From positions 1-64,000 of the forward strand of contig JBASCW010000049.1 in NCBI GenBank assembly GCA_049651845.1: DNA of 64,000 nucleotides, read 5' to 3'. The DNA comes from RBG-16-66-20 sp049651845 (GTDB taxonomy: Bacteria > Pseudomonadota > Gammaproteobacteria > Burkholderiales > SG8-39). Position 1 is the stretch's first letter. Each line of letters begins with the position of its first letter. A program made the translations under genes and the position numbers. Of this stretch, positions 23,176-32,277 are shown one piece after another. The notes below the pieces were generated by a model that was not told the origin of the DNA, made no database searches, and was given only the letters and a program-made list of their open reading frames with translations.

Positions 23176-24207
23176 ATGGATCGCCTGACCATCGCCCGTC
23201 CGGACGACTGGCACCTGCACCTGCGCGACGGCTCGGCGATGGCTTCGGTGCTCGCCGACAGCGCGCGCCGCTTCGCGCGCGCGATCGTGATGCCTAACCT
23301 GCAGCCGCCGGTCACCACCACCCAGATGGCGCTGCGTTACCGCGAGCGCATCCTCGGCGCGCTGGCGCCGGGCCTCGACTTCCAGCCGCTGATGACGCTC
23401 TACCTCACCGACGACACGCCGGTGGAGGAGATCGCGCTCGCCAAGAGCTCGGGGCAGGTGCACGGGGTCAAGCTCTACCCGGCGGGCGCGACCACGCATT
23501 CGGATGCCGGCGTGACGCGCCTGTCGAGGTGTTTCAACGCGCTGGAAAAGATGGAGCAGCTCGGGCTGCCGCTGCTGATCCACGGCGAGGCCACCGACCC
23601 GATGGTCGACGTCTTCGACCGCGAGAAAGCGTTCATCGAGGAAGTGCTCGGGCCGCTCGTCGAGCGCTTCGCGGGCCTGAAGATCGTGCTCGAGCACATC
23701 ACCACGCGCGACGCGGTGCACTACGTCGAGGTGACCGGGCCGAACGTGGCCGCGACCATCACCGCGCACCACCTGCTGCTCAACCGCAACGCGCTGTTTC
23801 TGGGCGGCGTGCGGCCGCACCACTACTGCCTGCCGGTGCTCAAGCGCGAGGAGCACCGCGAGGCGCTGGTCGAGGCCGCGACCTCGGGCAATGCGAAGTT
23901 CTTCCTCGGCACCGACAGCGCGCCGCATGCGCGCACGGCCAAGGAATCCGCCTGCGGCTGCGCCGGCATCTACACCGCGCACGCGGCGCTCGAGCTGTAC
24001 GCGGCCGCCTTCGAGGAAGCCGGCGCGCTCGACAAGCTCGAAGGGTTCGCGAGCCACCACGGCGCCGACTTCTACGGCCTGCCGCGCAACGCCGGCACGG
24101 TCACGCTGGTGCGCGAGGAATGGACCGTGCCCAGCACGCTGCGCTTCGGCGCCGAAGACCTGGTGCCGCTACGCGCCGGCGAGACGATCCCGTGGAAGCT
24201 GGCCTAG
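23176..24207 (+). CDS. pyrC: Dihydroorotase PyrC
   Basis: A 343-residue type II dihydroorotase that cyclises carbamoyl-aspartate in pyrimidine synthesis. Zinc ligands H13 and H15 lie in DWHLHLRDG. The bridging carboxylysine is K99 in HGVKLYPAGATTHS. Later ligands are H136 in LLIHGEAT and H174 in LEHITT, with the catalytic Asp in FLGTDSAPH. Length agrees with E. coli PyrC (348). A TAAAAT hexamer ends ten bases before the ATG, so the leader is very short. Confidence 0.97.
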   Translation: MDRLTIARPDDWHLHLRDGSAMASVLADSARRFARAIVMPNLQPPVTTTQMALRYRERILGALAPGLDFQPLMTLYLTDDTPVEEIALAKSSGQVHGVKLYPAGATTHSDAGVTRLSRCFNALEKMEQLGLPLLIHGEATDPMVDVFDREKAFIEEVLGPLVERFAGLKIVLEHITTRDAVHYVEVTGPNVAATITAHHLLLNRNALFLGGVRPHHYCLPVLKREEHREALVEAATSGNAKFFLGTDSAPHARTAKESACGCAGIYTAHAALELYAAAFEEAGALDKLEGFASHHGADFYGLPRNAGTVTLVREEWTVPSTLRFGAEDLVPLRAGETIPWKLA

Positions 24208-24908
24208 CGCATCCGATTTTCGATTCCGTAAGGCCCTGGTTGGAGAAGTTGAAGGATTTTTCTCTCGAGAGTCTCAACCAGCAGGCAGAGGAGTCGGGAA
24301 TCCAAACCGAAGGCGGAAAGGCGATCCGCTTCGTTCCGCCGCGCGCTTCCGATCCCTATTACGAAGTCCAGGTCTACGCCACGGGCCAGGTGCAGACGCG
24401 CCCCGACAGCCGGCACGACCTGTTCAACGCACTGTGCTGGCTCGCCTTCCCGAAGACCAAGGCGCGCATCAACGCGATGCACGCCGCCGAAATCCCGAGG
24501 GAAGGCGGCCGGCGCGGGCGCCTGCGCGACATGCTGACCATCTTCGACGAGGGCGGCGCGATCGTCGCGGGCGGCGCCGATATCGAGGCGCTGGTGCGCG
24601 CGGCGCGCTGGCGCGAGCTGTTCGTGGAGCGGCACCGCGACTTCCGCATCGTCGTGCTCGGTCACGCAGTGCTGGAGCAGGCGCTCGCGCCCTATCGGGG
24701 CATCACCTGCAAGGTGGTGTTCGCCGACCCCGGCCGCAATCTCGACGCGCAGGCCGCGCGGGCGCTCGCCGGGATCCCCACGCCGAGGGAACTGCGACCC
24801 TTGCCGGTTTTCGGCTATCCGGGCTGGCTACCGGGCAGCGGCCGCCCGGAATTCTACGCCGATACACGCTATTTCCGCCCTGCCCCCGGTGATGCCGCAG
24901 CGCGGTAA
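24192..24908 (+). CDS. DUF3025 domain protein
   Basis: A protein of about 238 residues of the DUF3025 family, recognised by DSRHDLFNALCWLAFPKTKARINAMHAAEI and the downstream VVLGHAVLEQAL. Function is unknown. Start GTG at 24192 overlaps the pyrC stop by 16 bases and gives the family-like N-terminus. Codons between about 24215 and 24310 are much more A+T rich than the rest. Its stop lies at the rnpB promoter. Confidence 0.85.
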   Translation: MEAGLAHPIFDSVRPWLEKLKDFSLESLNQQAEESGIQTEGGKAIRFVPPRASDPYYEVQVYATGQVQTRPDSRHDLFNALCWLAFPKTKARINAMHAAEIPREGGRRGRLRDMLTIFDEGGAIVAGGADIEALVRAARWRELFVERHRDFRIVVLGHAVLEQALAPYRGITCKVVFADPGRNLDAQAARALAGIPTPRELRPLPVFGYPGWLPGSGRPEFYADTRYFRPAPGDAAAR

Positions 24909-24911
24909 AAT
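24906..24911 (+). promoter_or_regulatory. -10 box (TAAAAT) of rnpB
   Basis: TAAAAT ends six bases before the GGG that opens the P1 helix of RNase P RNA at 24918. Because the RNA 5' end is set by that helix, this pair fixes the local -10 to +1 distance at about six to seven bases. Confidence 0.7.
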
Positions 24912-24917
24912 GCGCCT

Positions 24918-25240
24918 GGGAGTCGGCCAGGCAGCCGCTGCTTCGCAAGGAGCAGAGGAAAGTCCGGGCTCCACAGAGCGGGATGCGGGCTAACGCCCCG
25001 GCGCGGCGACGCGACGAACAGGGCCACAGAGACGAGTCCACCATGCAAATGGTGGGGTGAAACGCGGCAACCTCCATCCGGAGCAACACCAAATAGGCAG
25101 GCGTCCGAGGTCGGCTCGACCGAAGCCTGCGGGTAGGTGGCTTGAGCCTTCGGGTAACCGGGGGCCTAGAGGAATGGCTGCCGGGGAGGCCCCTTTCGGG
25201 GGGTCTCCCGCCACAGAACCCGGCTTATCGGCCGGCTCCC
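24918..25240 (+). ncRNA. rnpB: RNase P RNA, bacterial type A
   Basis: The catalytic RNA that removes tRNA 5' leaders. The 5' strand GGGAGTCGGCC (24918-24928) pairs with GGCCGGCTCCC at 25230-25240 as helix P1. The universally conserved GAGGAAAGTCCGGGCTCC lies at 24955-24972, and the late conserved stretch ACAGAACCCGGCTTATCGGCC at about 25213-25233. The hairpin GGCCCCTTTCGGGGGGTC-like arm before it fits a type A RNA. No uridine-run terminator follows directly. Confidence 0.95.
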
Positions 25241-25351
25241 GCTGTCTCGCCGCCCCTTTCTGCAAGAGACTGTGGGACACGGGGATAAATTTGCTTGCCC
25301 CGGGCGAAGGCGTGCGCGGATAATTCTCAGTTAGGGGGCAATACCGGATCG

Positions 25352-26299
25352 ATGCATAACCGGCTCAACCAGAATGACGTCACCAACCGGGTGAACGTCG
25401 AGGAGTCCGACCAGGTTCGCGACGCGGTGATCGCGCTGTTCAACGCGCGCTATCCGGGCTCGGATTTCGCCCCGCTCGCGCGCGCCTTCGACGACGTGAA
25501 AGCCCTGTTCGAGGGCAATTATCCGGGCTACCTGCCCTGCGACACGCTCTACCACGACGCGCGCCACACGCTCGACATGACGCTGGCGATGGCGCGCCTG
25601 ATCGAGGGCCACGACCGCATCAGCCCGGCCGCCGAAGCGCTCGGAGCGCGCCGCGCCGCGCTCGGCGTGGTGATCGCGCTGCTGCACGACTCGGGCTACA
25701 TGCGCCGCGCCTCCGAGGGCAACGTCGAGAACGGCGCGGTGTTCACCAAGGTGCACGTCGGCCGCAGCGCCGATTTCCTCTCGCGCTACCTGCCCACGCT
25801 CGGCTTCGGCGCCGAGGCCGAGACCGCCGCGCGCCTGGTGCACTTCACCGGCTACGAGATGGACGTCGACGACATTAAGGTGGCCGATGCCAAGGACCGG
25901 CTGCTCGGCTACATGGTCGGCACCGCCGACCTCATCGGCCAGATGTCGGACCGCATGTACCTGGAGAAGTGCCGCGAGTTCCTCTACCAGGAGTTCGTGC
26001 TCGGCGCGATCGCGCGCGAGACGCTGCCCGACGGGCGCGAGGTCGTGCGCTATTCCTCGCCCGAGGACCTGATCTACAAGACGCCGGGCTTCTACGAGTA
26101 CGTGGCGCGCGACCGCATCAACCGCAAGCTGGGCGCCGCCGACCGCTGGGCCGAAGCGCACTTCGACGGGCCGAGCCTGTACCAGACGGAGATCGACAGC
26201 AACATGCGGTACCTGCGCGAGGCGATCGAGAACGCCGACCTCAACCGCCTGCGCCGCACCTGCTACTCGCTCTCGACCCGGATCAGCAAAGCCGCCTGA
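25352..26299 (+). CDS. HD-domain protein
   Basis: A 315-residue soluble protein. The metal-dependent phosphohydrolase pattern is H87 in YHDARHTLDMTL and HD in VIALLHDSGYM (about 127-137), followed by a later H in KVHVGRS. Regulatory domains such as PAS or GAF are absent. Substrate is unknown; HD proteins hydrolyse nucleotides or cyclic dinucleotides. ATG at 25352 is preferred over an upstream in-frame ATG at 25295 because the extension is unlike a protein core. It lies about 110 bases after rnpB. Confidence 0.82.
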   Translation: MHNRLNQNDVTNRVNVEESDQVRDAVIALFNARYPGSDFAPLARAFDDVKALFEGNYPGYLPCDTLYHDARHTLDMTLAMARLIEGHDRISPAAEALGARRAALGVVIALLHDSGYMRRASEGNVENGAVFTKVHVGRSADFLSRYLPTLGFGAEAETAARLVHFTGYEMDVDDIKVADAKDRLLGYMVGTADLIGQMSDRMYLEKCREFLYQEFVLGAIARETLPDGREVVRYSSPEDLIYKTPGFYEYVARDRINRKLGAADRWAEAHFDGPSLYQTEIDSNMRYLREAIENADLNRLRRTCYSLSTRISKAA

Positions 26300-26393
26300 T
26301 TCTGTGGGGTTTGTCACACCCCGCTGAATATTTCCGCAGCCGACCCCCCGGCCCCACTTGCCACACGGGGCTGCCCATGGCACAAGCGTGGGC

Positions 26394-26861
26394 ATGACAC
26401 TCTCTGACAAGCTCCCGAACGGCAGGAATCCGCCGACGACGCCGGCACTTGCCCGCCTTCTTTCGGACAGTGCGCTGAGCCGCGCGGCGCTCGCCGCCTG
26501 CGGCTTTCCGGTCGCGCTCGCCGATGCGGTCGCCAAAGGCCGGCCGCTCACCTACGTGAATCCGGCTTTCGAGAGTTTCTTCGGCTACCGCGCCGACGAG
26601 GCGCTCGGCCGGCCGGCGATCACGCTACTGTTTCCCGAGGCCGAGGGCGCCGCGAACATGTTCAACGAGGCGCCGGCGCGCCTGCAGATGCGCGCGCGGC
26701 GCAAGGACGGCGCGAAGGTCGACGTCGAGCTCTCGATCGGCATGGTGCACAGCGTCGAGGGCCGTCTCACGCACTGGGTGCTCGCCTTCGCCGACCGCAG
26801 CGAGATGGAGCGCATGCGCGAGGAGTTGCGCGTGCTGCGCGCTCTTTCAGCCGCACCCTAA
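26394..26861 (+). CDS. Single PAS-domain sensor protein
   Basis: A 155-residue protein consisting of one PAS domain (about residues 35-145): PLTYVNPAFESFFGYRADEALGRPAITLLFP, then RARRKDGAKVDVELSIG and HWVLAFADRSEMERMREEL. No kinase, GGDEF or HTH output is attached, so it probably acts through a partner. Two starts are possible, GTG at 26388 and ATG at 26394. It follows the HD gene after 94 bases containing a weak GGGGT/ACCCC hairpin. Confidence 0.78.
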   Translation: MTLSDKLPNGRNPPTTPALARLLSDSALSRAALAACGFPVALADAVAKGRPLTYVNPAFESFFGYRADEALGRPAITLLFPEAEGAANMFNEAPARLQMRARRKDGAKVDVELSIGMVHSVEGRLTHWVLAFADRSEMERMREELRVLRALSAAP

Positions 26862-26893
26862 CGGCGCTCAACGCCCGGGAACGACGGCCGCCG

Positions 26894-28939
26894 TCAGCGG
26901 CCGTAGAGCACGCTCGGCAGCCACAGTCCGATCTGCGGCCAGATGTACAGCAGCGCGAGCGCGACCAGCTGGATGCCCATGAAGGGCAGCATGCCGGCGA
27001 AAATCTGGTTCAGCGTCACGTGCGGGGGCGCCACGCCCTTGAGGTAGAACGCGGCCATCGCCACCGGCGGCGACAGGAACGCGGTCTGCAGGTTGAGCGC
27101 CACCAGCAGGCCGAAGAACAGGGGATCGATGCCGAACTTCGGCAGCAGCGGGATGAAGATCGGCATGAAGATCACGATGATCTCGGTCCACTCCAGCGGC
27201 CAGCCCAGGATGAAGATGATCAACTGCGCCAGCAGCATGAACTGCAGCGGCGACAGTCCGAGCGAGAGGACCCACTTCTCGACCACGTCCTGGCCACCCA
27301 GCAGCGCGAACGCCGCCGAGAAGATCGACGAGCCGACGAACAGCCAGCACACCATGGCGCTCGTCTTGGCGGTGAGGAACGAGGACTCCTTGGCGATGGT
27401 GCCGAGCTCCTTGACCGTGGTCCATACGGCACCGCCAGTGGCATTGCGCAGGTGCGAAATGTAGCGGTACGCGGCCGCGAGCAGGAAGCCGCCGAAAGCG
27501 CCGACCGCGGCGGCTTCGGCCGGCGTCGACAGGCCGAACACGATCGAGCCCAGCACCGCCATGATCAGCATCGCGAGCGGGAAGAACGAGGTGAGCAGCA
27601 TCTTGAAGACTTCGAGCCGCTGCCAGTTGAAGAGCCAGTAGAGCAGCGCCAGCGCGGCGATGCCGATACCGAACACGATCCAGAACCAGGTGGGAATCGG
27701 CAAGCGCTCGGCGGGCGCTTCGGGCGCTGCCTTGCCCGCATCTGCGGGCGCCGCCGTGGCAGCCTCCTTCGGCTGCGTCTCCTGCGTCTTGGCGACTGCG
27801 GTCTCGTCCTTCGGCTCCTGCAGGCCGCCGGACTCTTCCTTCGGTTCTTCAAGTCCGCCGGGCTCCTGCAGACCGCCGGCCTCCCGACCGCCGCTCGGCT
27901 CGCTTTCCTGTTCGTCGGCGACGCCCGCAGCGCCCGCCTCCACCAGCCCCGAGATATCGGTCTTCGCTTCGGGCGCGGTGGCGCCCAGATACACCGTGAA
28001 CAGAATGCCGAGGATCGCAACGCCGGGCAGCAGCGCAACGACAAATTGCTTCCACGCCGTGCCCATGCCGACGCCCGGCCGGCCGCCGAGCGCGCCAGCC
28101 AGTCCCGCGAGCGCGTTGCTGCCACCGGACGACAGCGCCTTGGCGAACGCGGGCAATTCGACGTAACGCTCGCTTTCCGGGAGCGGCGGCATCAGCGCGG
28201 GCTTGACCTTGGCGAGCACGATCACGTAGCCCACGTAGAGCAGCGCGAGCATGATGCCGGGGAAGAACGCGCCGGCGTAGAGCTGCACCACCGACACGCC
28301 CGCGGTCGCGCCGTAGACGATCAGCAGCACCGAGGGCGGGATCAGGATGCCGAGACAGCCGCCGGCGGTGACCGCGCCCGCCGAAATCTTGATGTTGTAG
28401 CCGGCGCGCAGCATCGCGGGAAACGCGAGCAGGCCCATCAGCGTCACCACCGCGCCGACGATGCCCGTTGCGGTCGCGAATATCGCGCAGGTGATGATGG
28501 TCGCCACCGCCAGCGAGCCCGGCACGCGCGCGAGCGCGAGATGCAGGCTCTTGAAGAGGCGATCGATCAGCGCAGCGCGCTCCACCAGGTAGCCCATGAA
28601 CACGAACAGCGGGATCGCGATCAGCACGTCGTTCGACATCACCGCGTAGGCGCGCTGCACCATCAGGTCGAGCACCTGCCGGTTGGCGAGGTCCGGGTTG
28701 ACGTTGCGGTAGGCGAGCCAGGCGAAGAACACGCCCATGCCCATCAACGTGAACGCGGTCGGGAAGCCGAGCATGATGGCGACCACCACCAGCGCGAGCA
28801 TCAGCAGGCCGAGCACGCCCAGGTCCTCGCGGCTCAGGTGCGCGTCGGTGAGGTGGCTCCAGGGCGTGAAGATGATGACGGCGGCGAGGATGACCGCCAT
28901 CAGCGAGAAGCCGAACCACAACTCCTTGCGGATCTTCAC
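26894..28939 (-). CDS. dctM: TRAP transporter large permease DctM with a low-complexity insert
   Basis: The main membrane subunit of a tripartite ATP-independent periplasmic transporter, moving an organic acid with Na+ or H+. At 681 residues it is far longer than the usual 425-450. The extra length is mainly a hydrophilic, Glu/Pro/Gly/Ala-rich segment at about 321-415, with GGLQEP/GGLEEP repeats at 355-376, between two hydrophobic blocks. The C-terminal half LGWPLEWTEIIVIFMPIFIP and LQTAFLSPPVAMAAFYLKGV is characteristic. Start GTG at 28939 overlaps the dctQ stop (GTGA). Confidence 0.94.
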   Translation of the reverse strand: MKIRKELWFGFSLMAVILAAVIIFTPWSHLTDAHLSREDLGVLGLLMLALVVVAIMLGFPTAFTLMGMGVFFAWLAYRNVNPDLANRQVLDLMVQRAYAVMSNDVLIAIPLFVFMGYLVERAALIDRLFKSLHLALARVPGSLAVATIITCAIFATATGIVGAVVTLMGLLAFPAMLRAGYNIKISAGAVTAGGCLGILIPPSVLLIVYGATAGVSVVQLYAGAFFPGIMLALLYVGYVIVLAKVKPALMPPLPESERYVELPAFAKALSSGGSNALAGLAGALGGRPGVGMGTAWKQFVVALLPGVAILGILFTVYLGATAPEAKTDISGLVEAGAAGVADEQESEPSGGREAGGLQEPGGLEEPKEESGGLQEPKDETAVAKTQETQPKEAATAAPADAGKAAPEAPAERLPIPTWFWIVFGIGIAALALLYWLFNWQRLEVFKMLLTSFFPLAMLIMAVLGSIVFGLSTPAEAAAVGAFGGFLLAAAYRYISHLRNATGGAVWTTVKELGTIAKESSFLTAKTSAMVCWLFVGSSIFSAAFALLGGQDVVEKWVLSLGLSPLQFMLLAQLIIFILGWPLEWTEIIVIFMPIFIPLLPKFGIDPLFFGLLVALNLQTAFLSPPVAMAAFYLKGVAPPHVTLNQIFAGMLPFMGIQLVALALLYIWPQIGLWLPSVLYGR

Positions 28940-29547
28940 TTCGACGGCCCTTTCGCGTCAGCCGCGGCGATGTCCGCGTCGGTGACGTGCACCATCTCCT
29001 TGAGCTTCTCGACGTCCACTTCCTCGACGTCCTCTTCGCGCGAGGGCCAGCCGCCCTGCTTGATGCAGATCGCGCAGCGGATGATCTCGACGATGCCCTG
29101 CACCAGCAGGAACGCGCCAGCGACCGGGATCACGGTCTTGAAAGGGTAGATCGGCGGGCCGCCCGCGGTGACGTTCGAATGCTCGTCGATGGCCCACGAC
29201 TCGGCGGCGTAGAAATAGCCCGCGTAGGTCAGGGCGATCACGCCTGGAATGAAGAACACGATATAGAGGATCAGGTCCAGCGTCGCCTGCGTGCGCGGGC
29301 GGAAGAAACCGTACAGCACGTCGCCGCGCACGTGGCCGTTCTTGGCGAGCGTGTAGGCGCCGGCCATCATGAACAGCGTGCCGTAGAGCATGTTCATGGC
29401 GTCGAACGCCCAGGCGTGCGGATTGTCGAGCGCGTAGCGCGAGAACACTTCCCAGGTGACCAGCAGCGTCAGGCCGATGATCAGGAACGAAAACGCGTGC
29501 CCGACCCAGGTGCTGACCTTGTCTACGAACAGGAGGGTCTTCTGCAT
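28936..29547 (-). CDS. dctQ: TRAP transporter small permease DctQ
   Basis: A 203-residue membrane protein with four predicted helices: about 18-38, 50-70 in the WAFDAMNMLYGTLFMMAGAYTL region, 90-112 and 145-165. The signature EVFSRY is present, and KNGHVRGDVLY is typical of DctQ. It partners DctM and is followed by it with a 4-base overlap. The C-terminal 35 residues are acidic and probably cytoplasmic. AGGAGGG stands upstream of the ATG. A 13-base-pair hairpin separates it from dctP. Confidence 0.94.
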   Translation of the reverse strand: MQKTLLFVDKVSTWVGHAFSFLIIGLTLLVTWEVFSRYALDNPHAWAFDAMNMLYGTLFMMAGAYTLAKNGHVRGDVLYGFFRPRTQATLDLILYIVFFIPGVIALTYAGYFYAAESWAIDEHSNVTAGGPPIYPFKTVIPVAGAFLLVQGIVEIIRCAICIKQGGWPSREEDVEEVDVEKLKEMVHVTDADIAAADAKGPSK

Positions 29548-29597
29548 GGCGTAAGTCTAATGCGGCAGGCTTTCAGAAGCCTGAAGCGGAAACAAAA

Positions 29598-29625
29598 CAG
29601 CCACTCGGGCGAGCCCGAGTGGCTG
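29598..29625 (-). terminator. Intercistronic hairpin with T-rich tail between dctP and dctQ
   Basis: A perfect 13-base-pair stem (CAGCCACTCGGGC and its complement) with a two-base loop, followed on the minus strand by TTTTGTTT. It has the form of an intrinsic terminator 18 bases after the dctP stop. It probably causes partial termination or protects the dctP mRNA end, so that the binding protein outnumbers the permease. Confidence 0.75.
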
Positions 29626-29642
29626 GTCGGAACGGCAATCGC

Positions 29643-30794
29643 TCAGGCCTTCTTCGCAGCCGGCTTGCCCGCCGCCTTGCCGAAGTAGTGGTTGTAGGCC
29701 ATGCGACGGTTCACGTTGGTATCGAGGTCCCACTTGACCGCGCGCTCGGCAAACGCCTTCTGCGAATTCTCGATCTCCACCCACAGCGCGTTGTTGGAGC
29801 GCTTCGCCGCCGCCGCGTCGTAGCCCGTGAGCTGCTGCTGGAGGATCGCGTCCGGAGTCTTGAAGAAGCGCACCTTGTCCTTGGTCTGCAGCTCGATGTA
29901 GTCCTTGGAATAGCGGTCGACCGCTTTCCACGACATGTCGGACGAGGCGGCCTCCACGGCGTTGTCGATGATCGCCTTCATCGCCGCCGGCAGCGCGTCG
30001 TACTTGGTCTTGTTGAACATGATCTCGAACTGCTCGGCGTTCTGGTGGTAGCTCTGCAGCATGCACACCTTGGAGACGTCGGCGAAGCCGAGGATCCGGT
30101 CGGAGGTGGCGTTGTTGAACTCGGCCGCATCGAGCAGGCCGCGGTCCATCGCCGGGACGATCTCGCCGCCGGGCAGCGCGTTGACCGCGAGGCCCATGGC
30201 GGTGAACACGTCAATCGACAATCCCACGGTGCGGAACTTCAGGCCCTTCATGTCCGCGGCCTTGGTGATCGGCTTCTTGAACCAGCCCAGCGGCTGCGTC
30301 GGCATCGGGCCGTACGGATAGGACACCACGTTGGCGCCGATGGAGGCGTAGAGCTTGTTCAGCAGATCCTTGCCGCCGCCGTACTTGTGCCAGGACAGCA
30401 GCATGTTCGCGTCCATGCCGAAGGCCGGGCCAGAGCCCCACAGGGCGAGCGCATTCTGCTTGCCGTAGTGGTACACCAGCACGCCGTGGCCGCCATCGAG
30501 CGTGCCCTTGGACACCGCGTCGAGCAGGCCGAAGGCCGGCACCACCGCGCCCGCGGGCAGCACCTCGATCTTGAGGGCCCCGCCGGTCATGTCGTTCACC
30601 TTCTTGGCGAAGTCGTTGGCGTACTCGTGGAAGATGTCCTTCGCCGGCCAGGTACTCTGCCAGCGCATGCTGATCGGGCCCTGCGCCTTGACGATCATCG
30701 GGAAGCCGAGCGTGGCCGCGCCGGCGGTCGCTGCTGCCGCACCCGACAGGAATTTCCTGCGCGAAGCGACGGACGTATCTTTCTGCTTGCTCAT
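29643..30794 (-). CDS. dctP: TRAP transporter substrate-binding protein DctP, Tat-exported
   Basis: A 383-residue periplasmic solute-binding protein. The N-terminus has a twin-arginine signal (SRRKFLSGAAAATAGAATL, cleavage after about residue 38 in VKAQG). The body carries MRWQSTWPAKDIFHEYANDFAKKVNDMTGGALKIEVLPAGAVV and the signature GLKFRTVGL-like sugar/organic-acid clamp. Ligand is not readable; the family includes dicarboxylates, keto acids and lactate. AGGAGGAGG precedes the ATG. First gene of dctPQM, 69 bases after nhaD on the same strand. Confidence 0.95.
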   Translation of the reverse strand: MSKQKDTSVASRRKFLSGAAAATAGAATLGFPMIVKAQGPISMRWQSTWPAKDIFHEYANDFAKKVNDMTGGALKIEVLPAGAVVPAFGLLDAVSKGTLDGGHGVLVYHYGKQNALALWGSGPAFGMDANMLLSWHKYGGGKDLLNKLYASIGANVVSYPYGPMPTQPLGWFKKPITKAADMKGLKFRTVGLSIDVFTAMGLAVNALPGGEIVPAMDRGLLDAAEFNNATSDRILGFADVSKVCMLQSYHQNAEQFEIMFNKTKYDALPAAMKAIIDNAVEAASSDMSWKAVDRYSKDYIELQTKDKVRFFKTPDAILQQQLTGYDAAAAKRSNNALWVEIENSQKAFAERAVKWDLDTNVNRRMAYNHYFGKAAGKPAAKKA

Positions 30795-30863
30795 GTAATG
30801 CCTCCTCCTAGGAAGTGTGCTTTGGTGCGGGTTCCGGACCCCATCCGGAAAAGCCTGCGAATT

Positions 30864-32237
30864 CTACTCCCCGCCTCGCACGCCCCGCAAGACGACTTCA
30901 CGATGTGAAATGGGAACGATTTGCTCTGCCTCGGGCTTTGCGGAGCGGCGATGCTTGTGCCCCTCGTCCGGATGCCAGCCGAGGGTCGCGAGCAGGACGA
31001 AGAAGCCGATCACGTACGCGACCGCGATATACCAGCCGTGGCGCAGCCATCGGCCGACCGATTTCGCTTCCGGAAACAGGTTGGAGATCGCAACGCCCGC
31101 GCTGGAGCCGAACCAGATCATCGAGCCGCCGAACCCCACGGCGTAGGCGAGGAAGCCCCAGTCGTAGCCGCCCTGCTTGAGCGCGAGCGCGGTCAGCGGA
31201 ATGTTGTCGAACACCGACGAAACGAAGCCGAGGCCGAAGGCCGTCTGCCAGGAGGCCGCGGGCAGCGTCTCCACAGGCATCATCGAGGCGCAGACGATCA
31301 GCGCGAGCAGGAACACCGAACCCTTGAAAGCCTCCGGCAGCAGCGTCCAGTCCGGCCTGCGCCACGGCGTGCAAACGAGGATCGCGACCCAGACCGCCGC
31401 GCCGATGAACGGAAAGCTCCCCGCCGTGTCGGGAACGTGGATGTTGATAAGGACGTTGGTGACGATCGCCGCGGCGAGGATGATGAGCACGATCCACACT
31501 CGCGCCCAGTCGATCTGCACGCCGGCCTGCGCGTCCCTGACGATAGGCGAGTGGCGGTGCTGCTGCAGCGCCGCGGGAATGCCGAAGATCACCAGCGCCA
31601 CGGCCGCCGGAATGGCGGCCTCGGCGACCACCAGCGGGCTCACGCCGTCGATCCACATCATGGTGGTGGTGGTGTCGCCCACCACGCTGCCCGCCCCGCC
31701 TGCGTTGGACGCCGCGACGATCGCGGCGAGATAACCGATGTGCACCTTGTGGCGGAATACCGTCGCCGCGACGGTGCCGCCGATGATCGCCGCGGCAATG
31801 TTGTCGAGGAACGACGACATCACGAAGATGATGACCAGCAGCGCGAAAGCACCCTTCCAGTCGTCCGGCAGGAAGCGCGGCAGCACGGCGGGCACGTGGC
31901 TTTCCTCGAAATGCTTCGACAGCAGCGCGAAGCCGAGCAGCAGGCCGAGCAGGTTCGTCAGGATCACCCATTCATGCAGCATGTGCAGGCCGAGACCCGC
32001 CAGGCCGGGCCCGGTCTTGAAGCCCGTGAAGCCGAGCTTGTAGAGGGTGATCGCCGCGAGGCCGATCAGCGCGACCTGCAGCGTGTGGTGGTGAAACAGC
32101 GCGACGCCGGCGAGCGTGAGCCCGAACAGCACGAAATCCACCGGCACGCCGAGCGATGCGACCACCGCGGCGACAATCAGCGCGCCGGTGAACAGGCCGC
32201 GCTCGCGCGCAAGCAGCCGCATCGCAACGTTTTTCAT
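30864..32237 (-). CDS. nhaD: NhaD-type Na+/H+ antiporter
   Basis: A 457-residue inner-membrane protein with about 12 hydrophobic segments, of the NhaD branch of the ion transporter superfamily. Typical patches are VMSSFLDNIAAAIIGGTVAATVF, ASNAGGAGSVVGDTTTTMMWIDGVSP and VSSVFDNIPLTALAL. The two DN motifs in membrane segments are family hallmarks. It exports Na+ against H+. GAGAGAGG precedes the ATG and a consensus TATAAT lies 24 bases upstream of it. A tail of basic and acidic residues is cytoplasmic. Confidence 0.93.
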   Translation of the reverse strand: MKNVAMRLLARERGLFTGALIVAAVVASLGVPVDFVLFGLTLAGVALFHHHTLQVALIGLAAITLYKLGFTGFKTGPGLAGLGLHMLHEWVILTNLLGLLLGFALLSKHFEESHVPAVLPRFLPDDWKGAFALLVIIFVMSSFLDNIAAAIIGGTVAATVFRHKVHIGYLAAIVAASNAGGAGSVVGDTTTTMMWIDGVSPLVVAEAAIPAAVALVIFGIPAALQQHRHSPIVRDAQAGVQIDWARVWIVLIILAAAIVTNVLINIHVPDTAGSFPFIGAAVWVAILVCTPWRRPDWTLLPEAFKGSVFLLALIVCASMMPVETLPAASWQTAFGLGFVSSVFDNIPLTALALKQGGYDWGFLAYAVGFGGSMIWFGSSAGVAISNLFPEAKSVGRWLRHGWYIAVAYVIGFFVLLATLGWHPDEGHKHRRSAKPEAEQIVPISHREVVLRGVRGGE

Positions 32238-32260
32238 CCCGCCTCTCTCTGAAAAATGAA

Positions 32261-32266
32261 ATTATA
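32261..32266 (-). promoter_or_regulatory. Consensus -10 box for nhaD
   Basis: A perfect TATAAT on the minus strand; transcription should start near 32254, giving a leader of about 17 bases that holds the GAGAGAGG site. No convincing -35 element is visible. Confidence 0.5.
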
Positions 32267-32277
32267 GACGGGCTCAG

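Noticed and set aside
26884..26896. Short palindrome between the PAS gene and dctM as a terminator
   Set aside because: The stem is only six base pairs and no T-run follows on either strand.
27020..29149. Open frame of about 709 codons opposite dctM and dctQ
   Set aside because: Same GC-driven shadow; charge-rich with no domain, while the other strand encodes recognisable TRAP permeases.
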